NCBI GenBank assembly: GCA_030652805.1
Contig: JAUSPT010000054.1
Span: forward strand, 1 to 64,000
Source: a bacterium
Lineage (GTDB): Bacteria > JAHJDO01
Direction: 5' to 3'
Length of the DNA: 64,000 bases
The position numbers and the translations under genes were made by a program. Of the stretch, positions 56,147 through 63,339 are shown piece after piece. The notes beneath the pieces were generated by a model. It made no database searches, was not told the DNA's origin, and saw only the letters and a list, made by a program, of their open reading frames with translations. Within the stretch, counting starts at the first letter, position 1. Each line of letters opens with the position of its first letter.

Positions 56147-58494
56147 AGATGAAAAAGTTTTTTCTGCGACACTGGTACTATTTGTTGATAATTTTTCCGT
56201 TGCTGATATTTATCTACTCTGTATGGGACCGTAGTTTTTATATGGGGGGAGATGTGATGTTCCCTTTAGATCCCGTTAATAATATGCAGAGGATATTTTT
56301 ATGGGACAATGACGCTGAATCTTTTCGCTTCGTCTGCACCTCCTGGTTTTTGTTTTTTTATCTGTTTTTTTTAATAGGATTTCCTGCCTTTGTAATTCAA
56401 AAAATTCTTCTAGTCCTCTTATTGGTTTTTGGTTTTACATTCACTTATCTGTCTTATGCGGAATTATTCAAAGGAACAAAATATGATTCCGATAAATGGA
56501 GATTTCTTGCAGGCATTGTTTTCACTTTTAATCCCATTTATTTGTTGCTGTGCCCCGCTTATCTGCCTCTTTATGGTTTTCCTGTATGTTTTTATTTTCT
56601 GATGAAATTTTTACGCAGCAACAAAATTATTTATGTTTTTTTCTTTTCTATTTTCTTAAATTTTTTCTTTTTTTTGGAATTGCCACAGCCCAAACAGTTA
56701 ATAGTCTTCGCCTTGGCATCTTTTTGTCTTGCATATCTGTATCAACAAGTAAGAAATCTTATCTTCAGGGACGTTTTTGCCCGGTTAATGAAAATTTTTC
56801 TTTTGAGTGCGTTATTGAATTTATGGGTTTTAATTCCTCTTCTTCATAACATGTTTTTTGGGATTGGGGCAACTTTTGCTAGAAACTTGGTAACCTATGG
56901 CGGGGACGCGGATCTTAAAACGGCAACGTTGGTTTATATCGCAAGATTTTTTAATTTAAATATCATCCTATATTACCCGCATCTAAAATCGTTTTTAACG
57001 AGTGCGCCTTTCATTTTTTGGACGTTCGGCCAATGGATACTTATCGTCTTAAGCATGTTTTTTATTATTAAGGATAGAAAATCCCAAAAAATCATCACAA
57101 CCCTGCTCCTCGTGGTTCTTTTTTTTATCTTTGTTGCAAAGGGTTCTAATCCTCCATTAGGGGAATTGTATCGTTTTGCTATCATGCACATCCCGCTGAC
57201 AAGAATGTTTAGAACGTCCTCTACGGTTGTTACTGGCGCTGTTGTTTTTTATGCTTTTTTATTTTCCATGGCGATGTTTAATTTATTTAGGAATCGGAAG
57301 GTCTGGGTTTATGTTTTTATTGTTTTAAATGTCGTATCCTTCTATCCTATTTATTTTGGTTACAAGTTCTACAATCCGATCCCATTTGCCCCCGAAAAGA
57401 AGGGACATATCATCCCTCAGGCTTATTTCGAAATAGGGCGTTTTCTTGACGCTATTAAAGAGGATTCGAAGATTCTGTCCATTCCTCTGCACAGGGGGGG
57501 ATATGTTGAAAAAAACTGGGGCTATTTCGGTTCTGATCTTTTGAGCTGGATTACAAAAAAACCTTTGATCTATCGCGAAGGTGGTAATGTAATCACAGTA
57601 GAGCAAAAAGAGAATAGTTCAAAACTTCCGGAGAGCTACAGAGAATACGCTTTAAATAATGCAGGATATCTTCTTGTTAAGAAAGATACGGTCGGCGGTA
57701 GATATCCCAAATACGATTATCCTGACAGGAAGGATCTTTTAATAAGAAATGACTATTTTGACCTCTACAAAATCTCCGACGAATACTTTCTTCCCCACAT
57801 CTACGCATCCACTACTTCAACTATTATCAATGGCAATATGGAAGCATTGGTGCCGCTTACGGAGACGAAATACCTAGGAGGAGGAAAACGGGAAATGGGA
57901 AATGGGAAACGGAATAAACAGGTGCTATTATTTACGGAACAGGATAAGGCAAGAGGTAAAGGTGGAGGTAAAGAGAAGGCAAAGGAAGAGGTGAAGGTGG
58001 AGGGAAAAGGTAAAGAAGAACCTGAGATTATATTTAAGAAGATAAATCCGACGAAATATTTGGTAAAGGCAGAAGGAGCTAAGACGCCGTTTTGGCTGGT
58101 GTTTAGTGAGAGTTTTCATAAGCAGTGGAAGATTTACAGACGACAGACGACAGACGACAGACGACAGATATTTCAGGAGATTGTGGCGGATTATCCAAAA
58201 TTGAAAGTTAAAGAGGCAAAGCATTTGATGAAATTTACTCCGCAGGATATTAAATTTTTATTTAGAAAACCTCTGGATGCGCAGCATCAATTGGTGAACG
58301 GATATGCCAATGGATGGTATATTGAGCCGAAAAAATTGGGATTAGAAGAGGACTTTACTTTGGTTCTGTATTTCTGGCCCCAGTCACTTTTTTACTTAGG
58401 ACTTGGAATATCTGGGCTAACGTTACTTTGTTGTTTAATTTATTTGACATATAGGTGTTTTCCCTTCTCTGTCAAGAGAAGGGGTAGGGGATGA
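56143..58494 (+). CDS. Large GT-C-like membrane protein with C-terminal soluble domain
   Basis: The 783-residue protein has about 11-12 hydrophobic helices from residue 12 to about 440. An early acidic loop (SFYMGGDVMFPLDPVNNM) resembles the donor loop of GT-C enzymes. The soluble C-terminal domain contains FWLVFSESFHKQWKIYRR and the later NGYANGWYIEP. This resembles arabinofuranosyltransferase-type membrane proteins that use polyprenyl-phosphate sugars, but that assignment is tentative. Three repeat tracts lie inside the soluble part (57883, 57951, 58136), and the last residues (KRRGRG) are encoded by a hairpin repeat. They must be tolerated surface loops if the protein is active. Confidence 0.75.
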   Translation: MKMKKFFLRHWYYLLIIFPLLIFIYSVWDRSFYMGGDVMFPLDPVNNMQRIFLWDNDAESFRFVCTSWFLFFYLFFLIGFPAFVIQKILLVLLLVFGFTFTYLSYAELFKGTKYDSDKWRFLAGIVFTFNPIYLLLCPAYLPLYGFPVCFYFLMKFLRSNKIIYVFFFSIFLNFFFFLELPQPKQLIVFALASFCLAYLYQQVRNLIFRDVFARLMKIFLLSALLNLWVLIPLLHNMFFGIGATFARNLVTYGGDADLKTATLVYIARFFNLNIILYYPHLKSFLTSAPFIFWTFGQWILIVLSMFFIIKDRKSQKIITTLLLVVLFFIFVAKGSNPPLGELYRFAIMHIPLTRMFRTSSTVVTGAVVFYAFLFSMAMFNLFRNRKVWVYVFIVLNVVSFYPIYFGYKFYNPIPFAPEKKGHIIPQAYFEIGRFLDAIKEDSKILSIPLHRGGYVEKNWGYFGSDLLSWITKKPLIYREGGNVITVEQKENSSKLPESYREYALNNAGYLLVKKDTVGGRYPKYDYPDRKDLLIRNDYFDLYKISDEYFLPHIYASTTSTIINGNMEALVPLTETKYLGGGKREMGNGKRNKQVLLFTEQDKARGKGGGKEKAKEEVKVEGKGKEEPEIIFKKINPTKYLVKAEGAKTPFWLVFSESFHKQWKIYRRQTTDDRRQIFQEIVADYPKLKVKEAKHLMKFTPQDIKFLFRKPLDAQHQLVNGYANGWYIEPKKLGLEEDFTLVLYFWPQSLFYLGLGISGLTLLCCLIYLTYRCFPFSVKRRGRG
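57883..57910. repeat. GGGAAAT-type heptamer, 4 copies, in the GT-C-like gene
   Basis: The units GGAAAAC, GGGAAAT, GGGAAAT and GGGAAAC are in frame and encode GKREMGNGKR. Confidence 0.75.
57951..58020. repeat. Purine-rich GGTAAA/GAGGTG repeat in the GT-C-like gene
   Basis: About 70 bp of purine-rich sequence in 6-bp steps encode a Lys/Glu/Gly stretch (GKGGGKEKAKEEVKVEGKGK). It belongs to the same family as the tract at 41111. Confidence 0.7.
58136..58168. repeat. ACAGACG heptamer, 4 copies, in the GT-C-like gene
   Basis: Four exact ACAGACG units plus ACAGA encode RRQTTDDRRQI. A one-unit change would shift the frame before the last 120 residues, which include the conserved NGYANGW motif. Confidence 0.85.
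58462..58483. repeat. Hairpin repeat at the end of the GT-C-like gene
   Basis: CCCTTCTCT and AGAGAAGGG form a 9-bp stem with a GTCA loop, followed by GGTAGGGGATGAG. The layout resembles common REP-type palindromes. It encodes the last residues of the protein and may also act as a transcript-end hairpin. Confidence 0.65.
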
Positions 58495-58504
58495 GTTAAA
58501 AACA

Positions 58505-59629
58505 ATGAAACGGAAACTCAAATATATAATTTTTGCTGGCTTATTAGGCTTGGTTATAGGGTTTTTATATAACTGCATCGTAATCCCAGATTCTTATAGA
58601 AAAGAGATGTTTCTCTATAAGGATAGTATTAAATTACCTAGTTCAAAATGCATTAATAAAACCTATGTAATTCCTTATAAGGAAACCCTGCGTCTGAAAA
58701 TAGTTTCTTCATATAAAAGAAAGAAAATTGTTTTTAATAATAAAATTTTAATTCCGTATAAAACAAAAAAATATGATAGAAAATTAAAGAATCTTTTTGC
58801 GAAAGAATATTATCCGAAACCCATTGATTATGTTCTTATTCCAGCAGATATAGTAAATGTCGGCAAGAATTTTCTCAAAGTATCCTTCCCCACAAACATT
58901 CGTTACTGCGTAACAATAAAAATGGGGAATTATCATCGCAATACTAATAATCAGATATTTGTTTTATTTAAGGATTCTCATATTTTAGCTTTAAAAGAAA
59001 ACCCTATTACATATCTATATTCGTTTTTGATTATATTGTCTATATTTTTGTTTTTATCTTGGAGAACAAAAAAGCATATTTATTCAAAATTTATTATTTC
59101 TCTTTTACCTGCCAATACCTTATTTCTTTTAGCGTATATAATCTCGGCAACACTTAATCTGAGGGCAGTTGTAACGCCGTGTTATTTTTGGACTTTGCAG
59201 GCGGTTTCATTGGCTCTTGTATGTTTCATATTTTTTTATAATTATAATAAGAAAATAATAAGTGAAAATATTAAGGAAGCATATTCAAATGTTGAGGAAC
59301 TGTGTCTAAGTATCGGACAGCTAAATCTAAATACAAACCTGAGAAAGAAATTTTCTCCGATATATGCTTTTATGATCGCTGTGATCATTATAATTATACG
59401 CTGTTTGAGATATCTGCATTCACGAGGGATACTACCATTCTGGCAGTGGTTAAAGCCAAGACCATTCAGCGATAAATGCATAGTTTTATTTATGTTTCTT
59501 CTTATTGCATGTGCCTTGTTATTAACTGCCCATTTAGAAGTAGCAGCAGAGCGAGTGGCAAATGTTGCATATTTCGCATTGTGTCTGGGTGTTATTATTA
59601 AGTTTGTGCAGTTGGTAAAAGATAGGTAA
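58505..59629 (+). CDS. Multi-pass membrane protein of unknown function
   Basis: The 374-residue protein has an N-terminal helix (YIIFAGLLGLVIGFLYNCI). An extracytoplasmic beta-rich region of about 130 residues follows (ending RYCVTIKMGNYHRN), then about six hydrophobic helices. It ends AERVANVAYFALCLGVIIKFVQLVKD, a tail seen in some polysaccharide-cluster membrane proteins. I do not recognise the family. It begins 11 bp after the GT-C-like gene and probably acts with it. Confidence 0.65.
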   Translation: MKRKLKYIIFAGLLGLVIGFLYNCIVIPDSYRKEMFLYKDSIKLPSSKCINKTYVIPYKETLRLKIVSSYKRKKIVFNNKILIPYKTKKYDRKLKNLFAKEYYPKPIDYVLIPADIVNVGKNFLKVSFPTNIRYCVTIKMGNYHRNTNNQIFVLFKDSHILALKENPITYLYSFLIILSIFLFLSWRTKKHIYSKFIISLLPANTLFLLAYIISATLNLRAVVTPCYFWTLQAVSLALVCFIFFYNYNKKIISENIKEAYSNVEELCLSIGQLNLNTNLRKKFSPIYAFMIAVIIIIIRCLRYLHSRGILPFWQWLKPRPFSDKCIVLFMFLLIACALLLTAHLEVAAERVANVAYFALCLGVIIKFVQLVKDR

Positions 59630-59660
59630 AGGGAGAGGTAAAGGTAGAGGCGGAGACGAT
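59624..59660. repeat. Purine hexamer tract after the membrane protein gene
   Basis: The units GGTAAA, GGGAGA, GGTAAA, GGTAGA and GGCGGA follow one another directly at the stop codon. They match the in-gene purine tracts elsewhere in this region. Confidence 0.65.
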
Positions 59661-59701
59661 TAGGAAATAGCACGGCTGCACAAGTAGATCAGAGATAATT
59701 C

Positions 59702-59730
59702 TTGACAGAAGAAATGGAATATATTAGAAT
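59702..59730 (+). promoter_or_regulatory. Predicted promoter of the first DUF4143 ATPase gene
   Basis: TTGACA (59702-59707) and TAGAAT (59725-59730) are separated by 17 bp, eleven of twelve consensus positions. An inverted repeat overlaps the -10 box. Confidence 0.65.
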
Positions 59731-59755
59731 TTGTGCACTGAATTGCACAAATTCT
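59726..59755. promoter_or_regulatory. Inverted repeat overlapping the ATPase promoter
   Basis: The arms GAATTTGTGC (59727-59736) and GCACAAATTC (59745-59754) are exact inverse complements around an 8-nt loop; one flanking A-T pair extends the stem. The position over the -10 and start point suits a repressor site. It may instead form an mRNA leader hairpin. Confidence 0.6.
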
Positions 59756-59793
59756 TGATATTTTGGGCAGTTGATATTTTATGAGGTGTTTTT

Positions 59794-61083
59794 ATGGAAA
59801 GATATTTAATTAAACAAATACTTTTAGAACAAGAAGAAGAAATTGCCGAGATTTTTAAAGGGAAAATCATCAAAAGAGAAATTGAGCCAGTGGCAGAGGA
59901 AATGATTGACTCGGATTTAATTAAGGTAATTATGGGAGTGAGAAGGTGTGGTAAGTCTGTTTTGGCTCATCTGTTATTAACAGGCAAAAAATATGGTTAT
60001 GTCAATTTTGATGATGAGAGATTGATTGGAGTGAAAGCCGAAGACCTTAATGATTTTTTAGAGGTTTTAAAAGAAATAGATCCGGATTTTGAGTATTTGT
60101 TGTTGGATGAAGTTCAGAATGTAAAAGGATGGGAGTTATTTGTTAATCGTTTGAAGAGGAAAGGCTATAAGATTGTTGTTTCCGGAAGCAATTCAAATCT
60201 TTTAAGCAAAGAATTAGCTACTCATCTTACAGGAAGGCATTTTGGCATTGAACTCTATCCATTTTCTTTTAGAGAATTTTTATCTTATAAAGGGATTATT
60301 GTAAAGGAACGGGACTCCTATATAACAGAAAAAAGAGCGGGCATAAAGAAATTACTTGAGGAATATTTGAACTTAGGAGGCTTGCCGGAAGCATTAAAGA
60401 TTGATGCTAAAAAAAATTATTTAAGAGAACTTTTTGACAAGATAATTACACGGGATATTGTCTCAAGGTACAACATCAAGTATGTTAAGGATTTGAAAGA
60501 GATAGCCTTATATACAGTCTCTAATTTTAGCTCCAAAATTACCTATCACAAGATCAAAAACATCTTTGAGATAAAAAGTGTGCATACAATTAAAAACTAT
60601 CTCGGTTATTTGCAAGAGGCTTACTTAGTATTTCAGCTCAACCCTTTTTCATTCAAATTGAAAGAACAAATTAAACAGCCGAGGAAAATTTATTCAATAG
60701 ATACAGGTTTGATAAATGCCCTTGTTCCTAAAATTACATTTGATTATGGGAAACTAATGGAAAATCTGGTGTTTTTAGAATTAATGAGACGGGGTAAGGA
60801 AATTTATTTCTATTCTCAACCTAATTATGAAGTGGATTTCTTGGTAAAAGAGGGATTAAAAATAAAACAATTAATACAAGTCAGTTTTTCAATAAGTGAT
60901 GAGGGAACAAGAAAAAGAGAGATAAAGGCTCTGCTGAAGGGCTCTAAGGAATTAAGATGTAATGAGTTAATTATGATTACATGGGATGAACAGGGGGAAG
61001 AAAAAGTTAATTCTAAAGTAATAAAGATTATTCCCCTATGGAGATGGCTGCTTATGAAGAATTACGGAAAAGATAATTTTTGA
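59794..61083 (+). CDS. AAA ATPase with DUF4143 domain
   Basis: The 429-residue protein has the Walker A GVRRCGKS (48-55), Walker B YLLLDEVQ (101-108) and sensor VVSGSNSNLL. The family motif TGRHFGIELYPFSFREFL is present, and the C-terminal DUF4143 part has YEVDFLVKEG and IQVSFS, a PD-(D/E)xK-like core. Such ATPases are common in archaea and candidate-phylum bacteria and have no settled function; defence or DNA-related roles have been proposed. It has its own promoter and is not part of the polysaccharide operon. Confidence 0.9.
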   Translation: MERYLIKQILLEQEEEIAEIFKGKIIKREIEPVAEEMIDSDLIKVIMGVRRCGKSVLAHLLLTGKKYGYVNFDDERLIGVKAEDLNDFLEVLKEIDPDFEYLLLDEVQNVKGWELFVNRLKRKGYKIVVSGSNSNLLSKELATHLTGRHFGIELYPFSFREFLSYKGIIVKERDSYITEKRAGIKKLLEEYLNLGGLPEALKIDAKKNYLRELFDKIITRDIVSRYNIKYVKDLKEIALYTVSNFSSKITYHKIKNIFEIKSVHTIKNYLGYLQEAYLVFQLNPFSFKLKEQIKQPRKIYSIDTGLINALVPKITFDYGKLMENLVFLELMRRGKEIYFYSQPNYEVDFLVKEGLKIKQLIQVSFSISDEGTRKREIKALLKGSKELRCNELIMITWDEQGEEKVNSKVIKIIPLWRWLLMKNYGKDNF

Positions 61084-61120
61084 CAATATATTAATTGCAG
61101 TTAATATAAGGATAGAAATA

Positions 61121-61150
61121 TAAAAGGTATAGGGAAAGGTGAAGGAGAAG
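61121..61150. repeat. Purine-rich repeat left of the four-helix remnant
   Basis: AAAAGGTATAGGGAAAGGTG and the following GAAGGAGAAG continue the purine-hexamer theme. The tract supplies the GTG start of the fragment at 61139, and a similar tract in the opposite orientation lies on the other side of that fragment. Confidence 0.55.
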
Positions 61151-61345
61151 TATAAGTATAAGAGTTTTAAGGATATGGCAATTTGGCAGACAGCGCCTCA
61201 ACCTACTGAGAGCCAGAGTCATCTGGAATACGCTAAAAGAGTTGGTTATATAAATATTGAATCTGCTAAAAAGCTGGATAAAAAGTTATCACAACTCTAT
61301 AATGACTTAAATAAAGTAGTTCTCACTTTGCGAGGCTCCGTATGA
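61139..61345 (+). pseudogene. Internally deleted four-helix-bundle protein
   Basis: The 68-residue frame joins the beginning of the family (KYKSFKDMAIWQ) directly to its end (ESQSHLEYAKRVGYINIESAKKLDKKLSQLYNDLNKVVLTL). Intact members are about 115-140 residues. The middle helices, with the RRA..I..NIAEG motif present in the copy at 46910, are missing. It is therefore a deletion remnant, flanked by purine tracts in opposite orientation. Confidence 0.75.
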
Positions 61346-61348
61346 CCC

Positions 61349-61408
61349 ATTTCTCTCTCCCTCTATCTTTGTCTCTATCTCTCTACCTTTACCTTGCACC
61401 TCTACCTG
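61349..61408. repeat. Pyrimidine-rich tract (inverted purine hexamer repeat)
   Basis: Read on the minus strand, the sequence is GGTAGAGGTGCAAGGTAAAG followed by GTAGAGAGATAGAGACAAAG. It belongs to the same repeat family as 61121, in the opposite orientation. It fills most of the spacer before the membrane protein gene. Confidence 0.6.
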
Positions 61409-61415
61409 TATTCTT

Positions 61416-62708
61416 ATGAAACCATATAAATATAATCTGATAGTTATAGTTCTCTTCACTATTCTTGCTCTTATAATTACTTTTCCTGTTATCTTTAATA
61501 TGAGTAAATTAATCTATGGCTATCCTGATGATACGCTCGGTACAATTTGGGGGATTTGGCGAGACGGAAACGCGTCTCTTCAGATTAAAGACTTTTTATT
61601 ATTCCCTGCAGTAAATTATGAAACAGGTGATTACAATATATATATTCATACTTTGTGGCCTATAATAAATTTCTTAACTAACGAAGTGATCACATGGAAT
61701 ATTGTCTCCATTTCCAATTTTATTCTTTCGGCTTTTTTTATGTATCTTCTTGTGAAATACCTGACAAAAAGCAGAATAGCGGCATTTATTTCAGGCGTCA
61801 TCTACGGCTTTTGCCCTCATATCTGCATGCAGTCTTTTAATCATATAGCGATTGCTGCAATTCAATGGATGCCGCTGTATATTCTATTTTTGTTGAAATT
61901 AGTATTTGAGAAAAACTACAGGAACGCAGTTTTATGCGGAGTTTTTTACGCATTGGTTGTTTTCTCCAATCCGTATTATGGCTATTACATGCTTCTATTC
62001 ACTATTGTATTTATTATTTTCTTAGTATTAAAACATATCAAAAATCTATACGCAGTGATAAAGGAAGATAGATTTAAAATATTTAAATTAGCTGGCGTGA
62101 CTTTTTTGACTGCTCTAATTATTGTCGTTCCGGCCGAATACAAGATAATCAAGACAATGTTTTCAAAAAGCAAGGATAAGCCTGCTGTTTTCACTCGCCC
62201 ATTGGAAGGATTGATATTTTCAGGAGCTCGACCCAAGGATTTCATGCTTCCTCCGAGAACAAATCCTGTGCTCAAAAATATCTCTAAGCCATTTATCTCT
62301 CCTGATTTCGGCAGTATGATAGACCATACCCTGTATCTTGGATATACACCGCTAATCTTATCTGCTATTGCAGTGGGATTTTGGTGGAAGAGAAGGAAAA
62401 ATGGAAAATGGAAAATGGGAAATTCCCAATTATCTGTTGTTATCCCATTTTTTCTAATAATATTCTTTGCTTTTGGAATTATGTCCTCTCCTCCATGGAT
62501 ACCTATTGGTGCAGCGAAACTGAACAGCGCTCCATTCAAGCTTCCCATGCCATCATATTTTCTTCATAAGCTGTTTCCGATGTTCAGGTATTATTCAAGA
62601 ATGGTTGTTGTAATGATGATATCATTGAGTGTGCTTTCAGGAATTGGGATAAAATTCTTATTAGAAAAATTTAAAACTCCCAATTCCCAATTCCCAATTC
62701 CCAATTAA
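61416..62708 (+). CDS. GT-C-like membrane protein, N-terminal part (frame broken at a heptamer array)
   Basis: The 430-residue frame has an N-terminal helix (LIVIVLFTILALIITFPVIF), the loop YPDDTLGTIWGIWRDGN, then about ten helices and FRYYSRMVVVMMISLSVLSGIG. This fits GT-C-type polyprenyl-phosphate sugar transferases. The last codons [11 protein letters not shown] are pure TCCCAAT repeat, and the TAA lies at the repeat's right edge. The next helix and soluble part continue in another frame from 62705. As sequenced the protein lacks its last membrane helix and C-terminal domain. Confidence 0.8.
   Translation: MKPYKYNLIVIVLFTILALIITFPVIFNMSKLIYGYPDDTLGTIWGIWRDGNASLQIKDFLLFPAVNYETGDYNIYIHTLWPIINFLTNEVITWNIVSISNFILSAFFMYLLVKYLTKSRIAAFISGVIYGFCPHICMQSFNHIAIAAIQWMPLYILFLLKLVFEKNYRNAVLCGVFYALVVFSNPYYGYYMLLFTIVFIIFLVLKHIKNLYAVIKEDRFKIFKLAGVTFLTALIIVVPAEYKIIKTMFSKSKDKPAVFTRPLEGLIFSGARPKDFMLPPRTNPVLKNISKPFISPDFGSMIDHTLYLGYTPLILSAIAVGFWWKRRKNGKWKMGNSQLSVVIPFFLIIFFAFGIMSSPPWIPIGAAKLNSAPFKLPMPSYFLHKLFPMFRYYSRMVVVMMISLSVLSGIGIKFLLEKFKTPNSQFPIPN
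62395..62430. repeat. GGAAAAT/TCCCAAT heptamers in the membrane protein gene
   Basis: GGAAAAAT, then GGAAAAT twice, GGGAAAT and TCCCAAT are read in frame and encode KNGKWKMGNSQ. They lie in a loop between two membrane helices. Confidence 0.7.
62678..62706. repeat. TCCCAAT heptamer, 4 exact copies, at the frameshift point
   Basis: Four exact TCCCAAT units plus T run to the in-frame TAA. The open frame that continues the protein is displaced by one base. Adding one unit, or removing two, would join the two frames. Confidence 0.9.
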
Positions 62709-63238
62709 GAACTGCTCTTTTTACGTGCATAATTTTTCTTTTAATAGGAGTTGAATATATAAATGTTCCCCCGTTTCATTATTTTGATTCAACACCGCCG
62801 AAACTATATACATGGCTTGCAAAACAGGAGGGAGAGTTTAACTCTGCTATTGCTGAGTATCCGATGCTTGCCGGAAGAACGCAAGCATATGGATATATGT
62901 TTTGGCAAAGGGTGCATAAACAGAAACTTGTTAATGGAGGAGATATATCTCGTTTAGAAAAACTTCTCCATATTGATAATCCCCAAACTGTCCAACAGCT
63001 TAGAGAATGGGGAGTTAAGTATGTGATTATTCACAGGGATTTTTACGAAGATAAAGATTACAAAGAAAACTACAATGTTCCTATGCCGATTATTGATGAA
63101 GATAAACTTGGTTTGAAGCTGATTAAGTCTTTTAACCAGGGAAAGAATAAGCATTATAAAGAACAATATATGTCTCCAAACGTTTATTTTGACAAATTCT
63201 TCGGTAAAACAGATGTGTATGAGATTCTTGAGAGGTAG
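62705..63238 (+). pseudogene. GT-C-like membrane protein, C-terminal part, out of frame
   Basis: The frame continues without a stop from the repeat edge. It starts with a membrane helix (TALFTCIIFLLIGVEYI), then NVPPFHYFDSTPPKLYTWLA, IAEYPMLAGRTQAYGYMFWQ and EWGVKYVIIHRDFYEDKDY, and ends TDVYEILER. This is the extracytoplasmic tail expected for the protein encoded from 61416. No ribosome-binding site starts it separately, although an ATG at 62864 exists. It is probably untranslated unless the heptamer array changes length. Confidence 0.75.
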
Positions 63239-63266
63239 AGATGATAAGTGTCTGGGGCTTGTCCCT

Positions 63267-63336
63267 GAATTTTTACAAAAATTCTTGGGGGAATTGAAAA
63301 TAGTCTTGACTATTTTCCAATATAGTGCAAAATAGT
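63267..63336. promoter_or_regulatory. Cluster of palindromes upstream of the second DUF4143 ATPase
   Basis: GAATTTTT (63267-63274) pairs with AAAAATTC (63277-63284). Next, GAAAATAGTC (63296-63305) and GACTATTTTC (63308-63317) form a 10-bp inverted repeat. A third AAAATAGT half-site is at 63329-63336, just before the ATG. TTGACT (63306-63311) and CAAAAT (63328-63333) could be a promoter with the palindrome over its -35. The arrangement suggests regulation by a DNA-binding protein. Confidence 0.5.
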
Positions 63337-63339
63337 AGT

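Noticed and set aside
62763-62957. Short plus-strand frame starting MFPRFIILIQHRR
   Set aside because: It overlaps the out-of-frame C-terminal part of the GT-C-like protein, which translates to a plausible membrane helix and soluble tail; this frame does not.
63267-63284. A rho-independent terminator after the GT-C-like gene
   Set aside because: The stem is almost all A-T and lacks a following U-run; pairing is as likely to be part of the palindrome cluster upstream of the ATPase.
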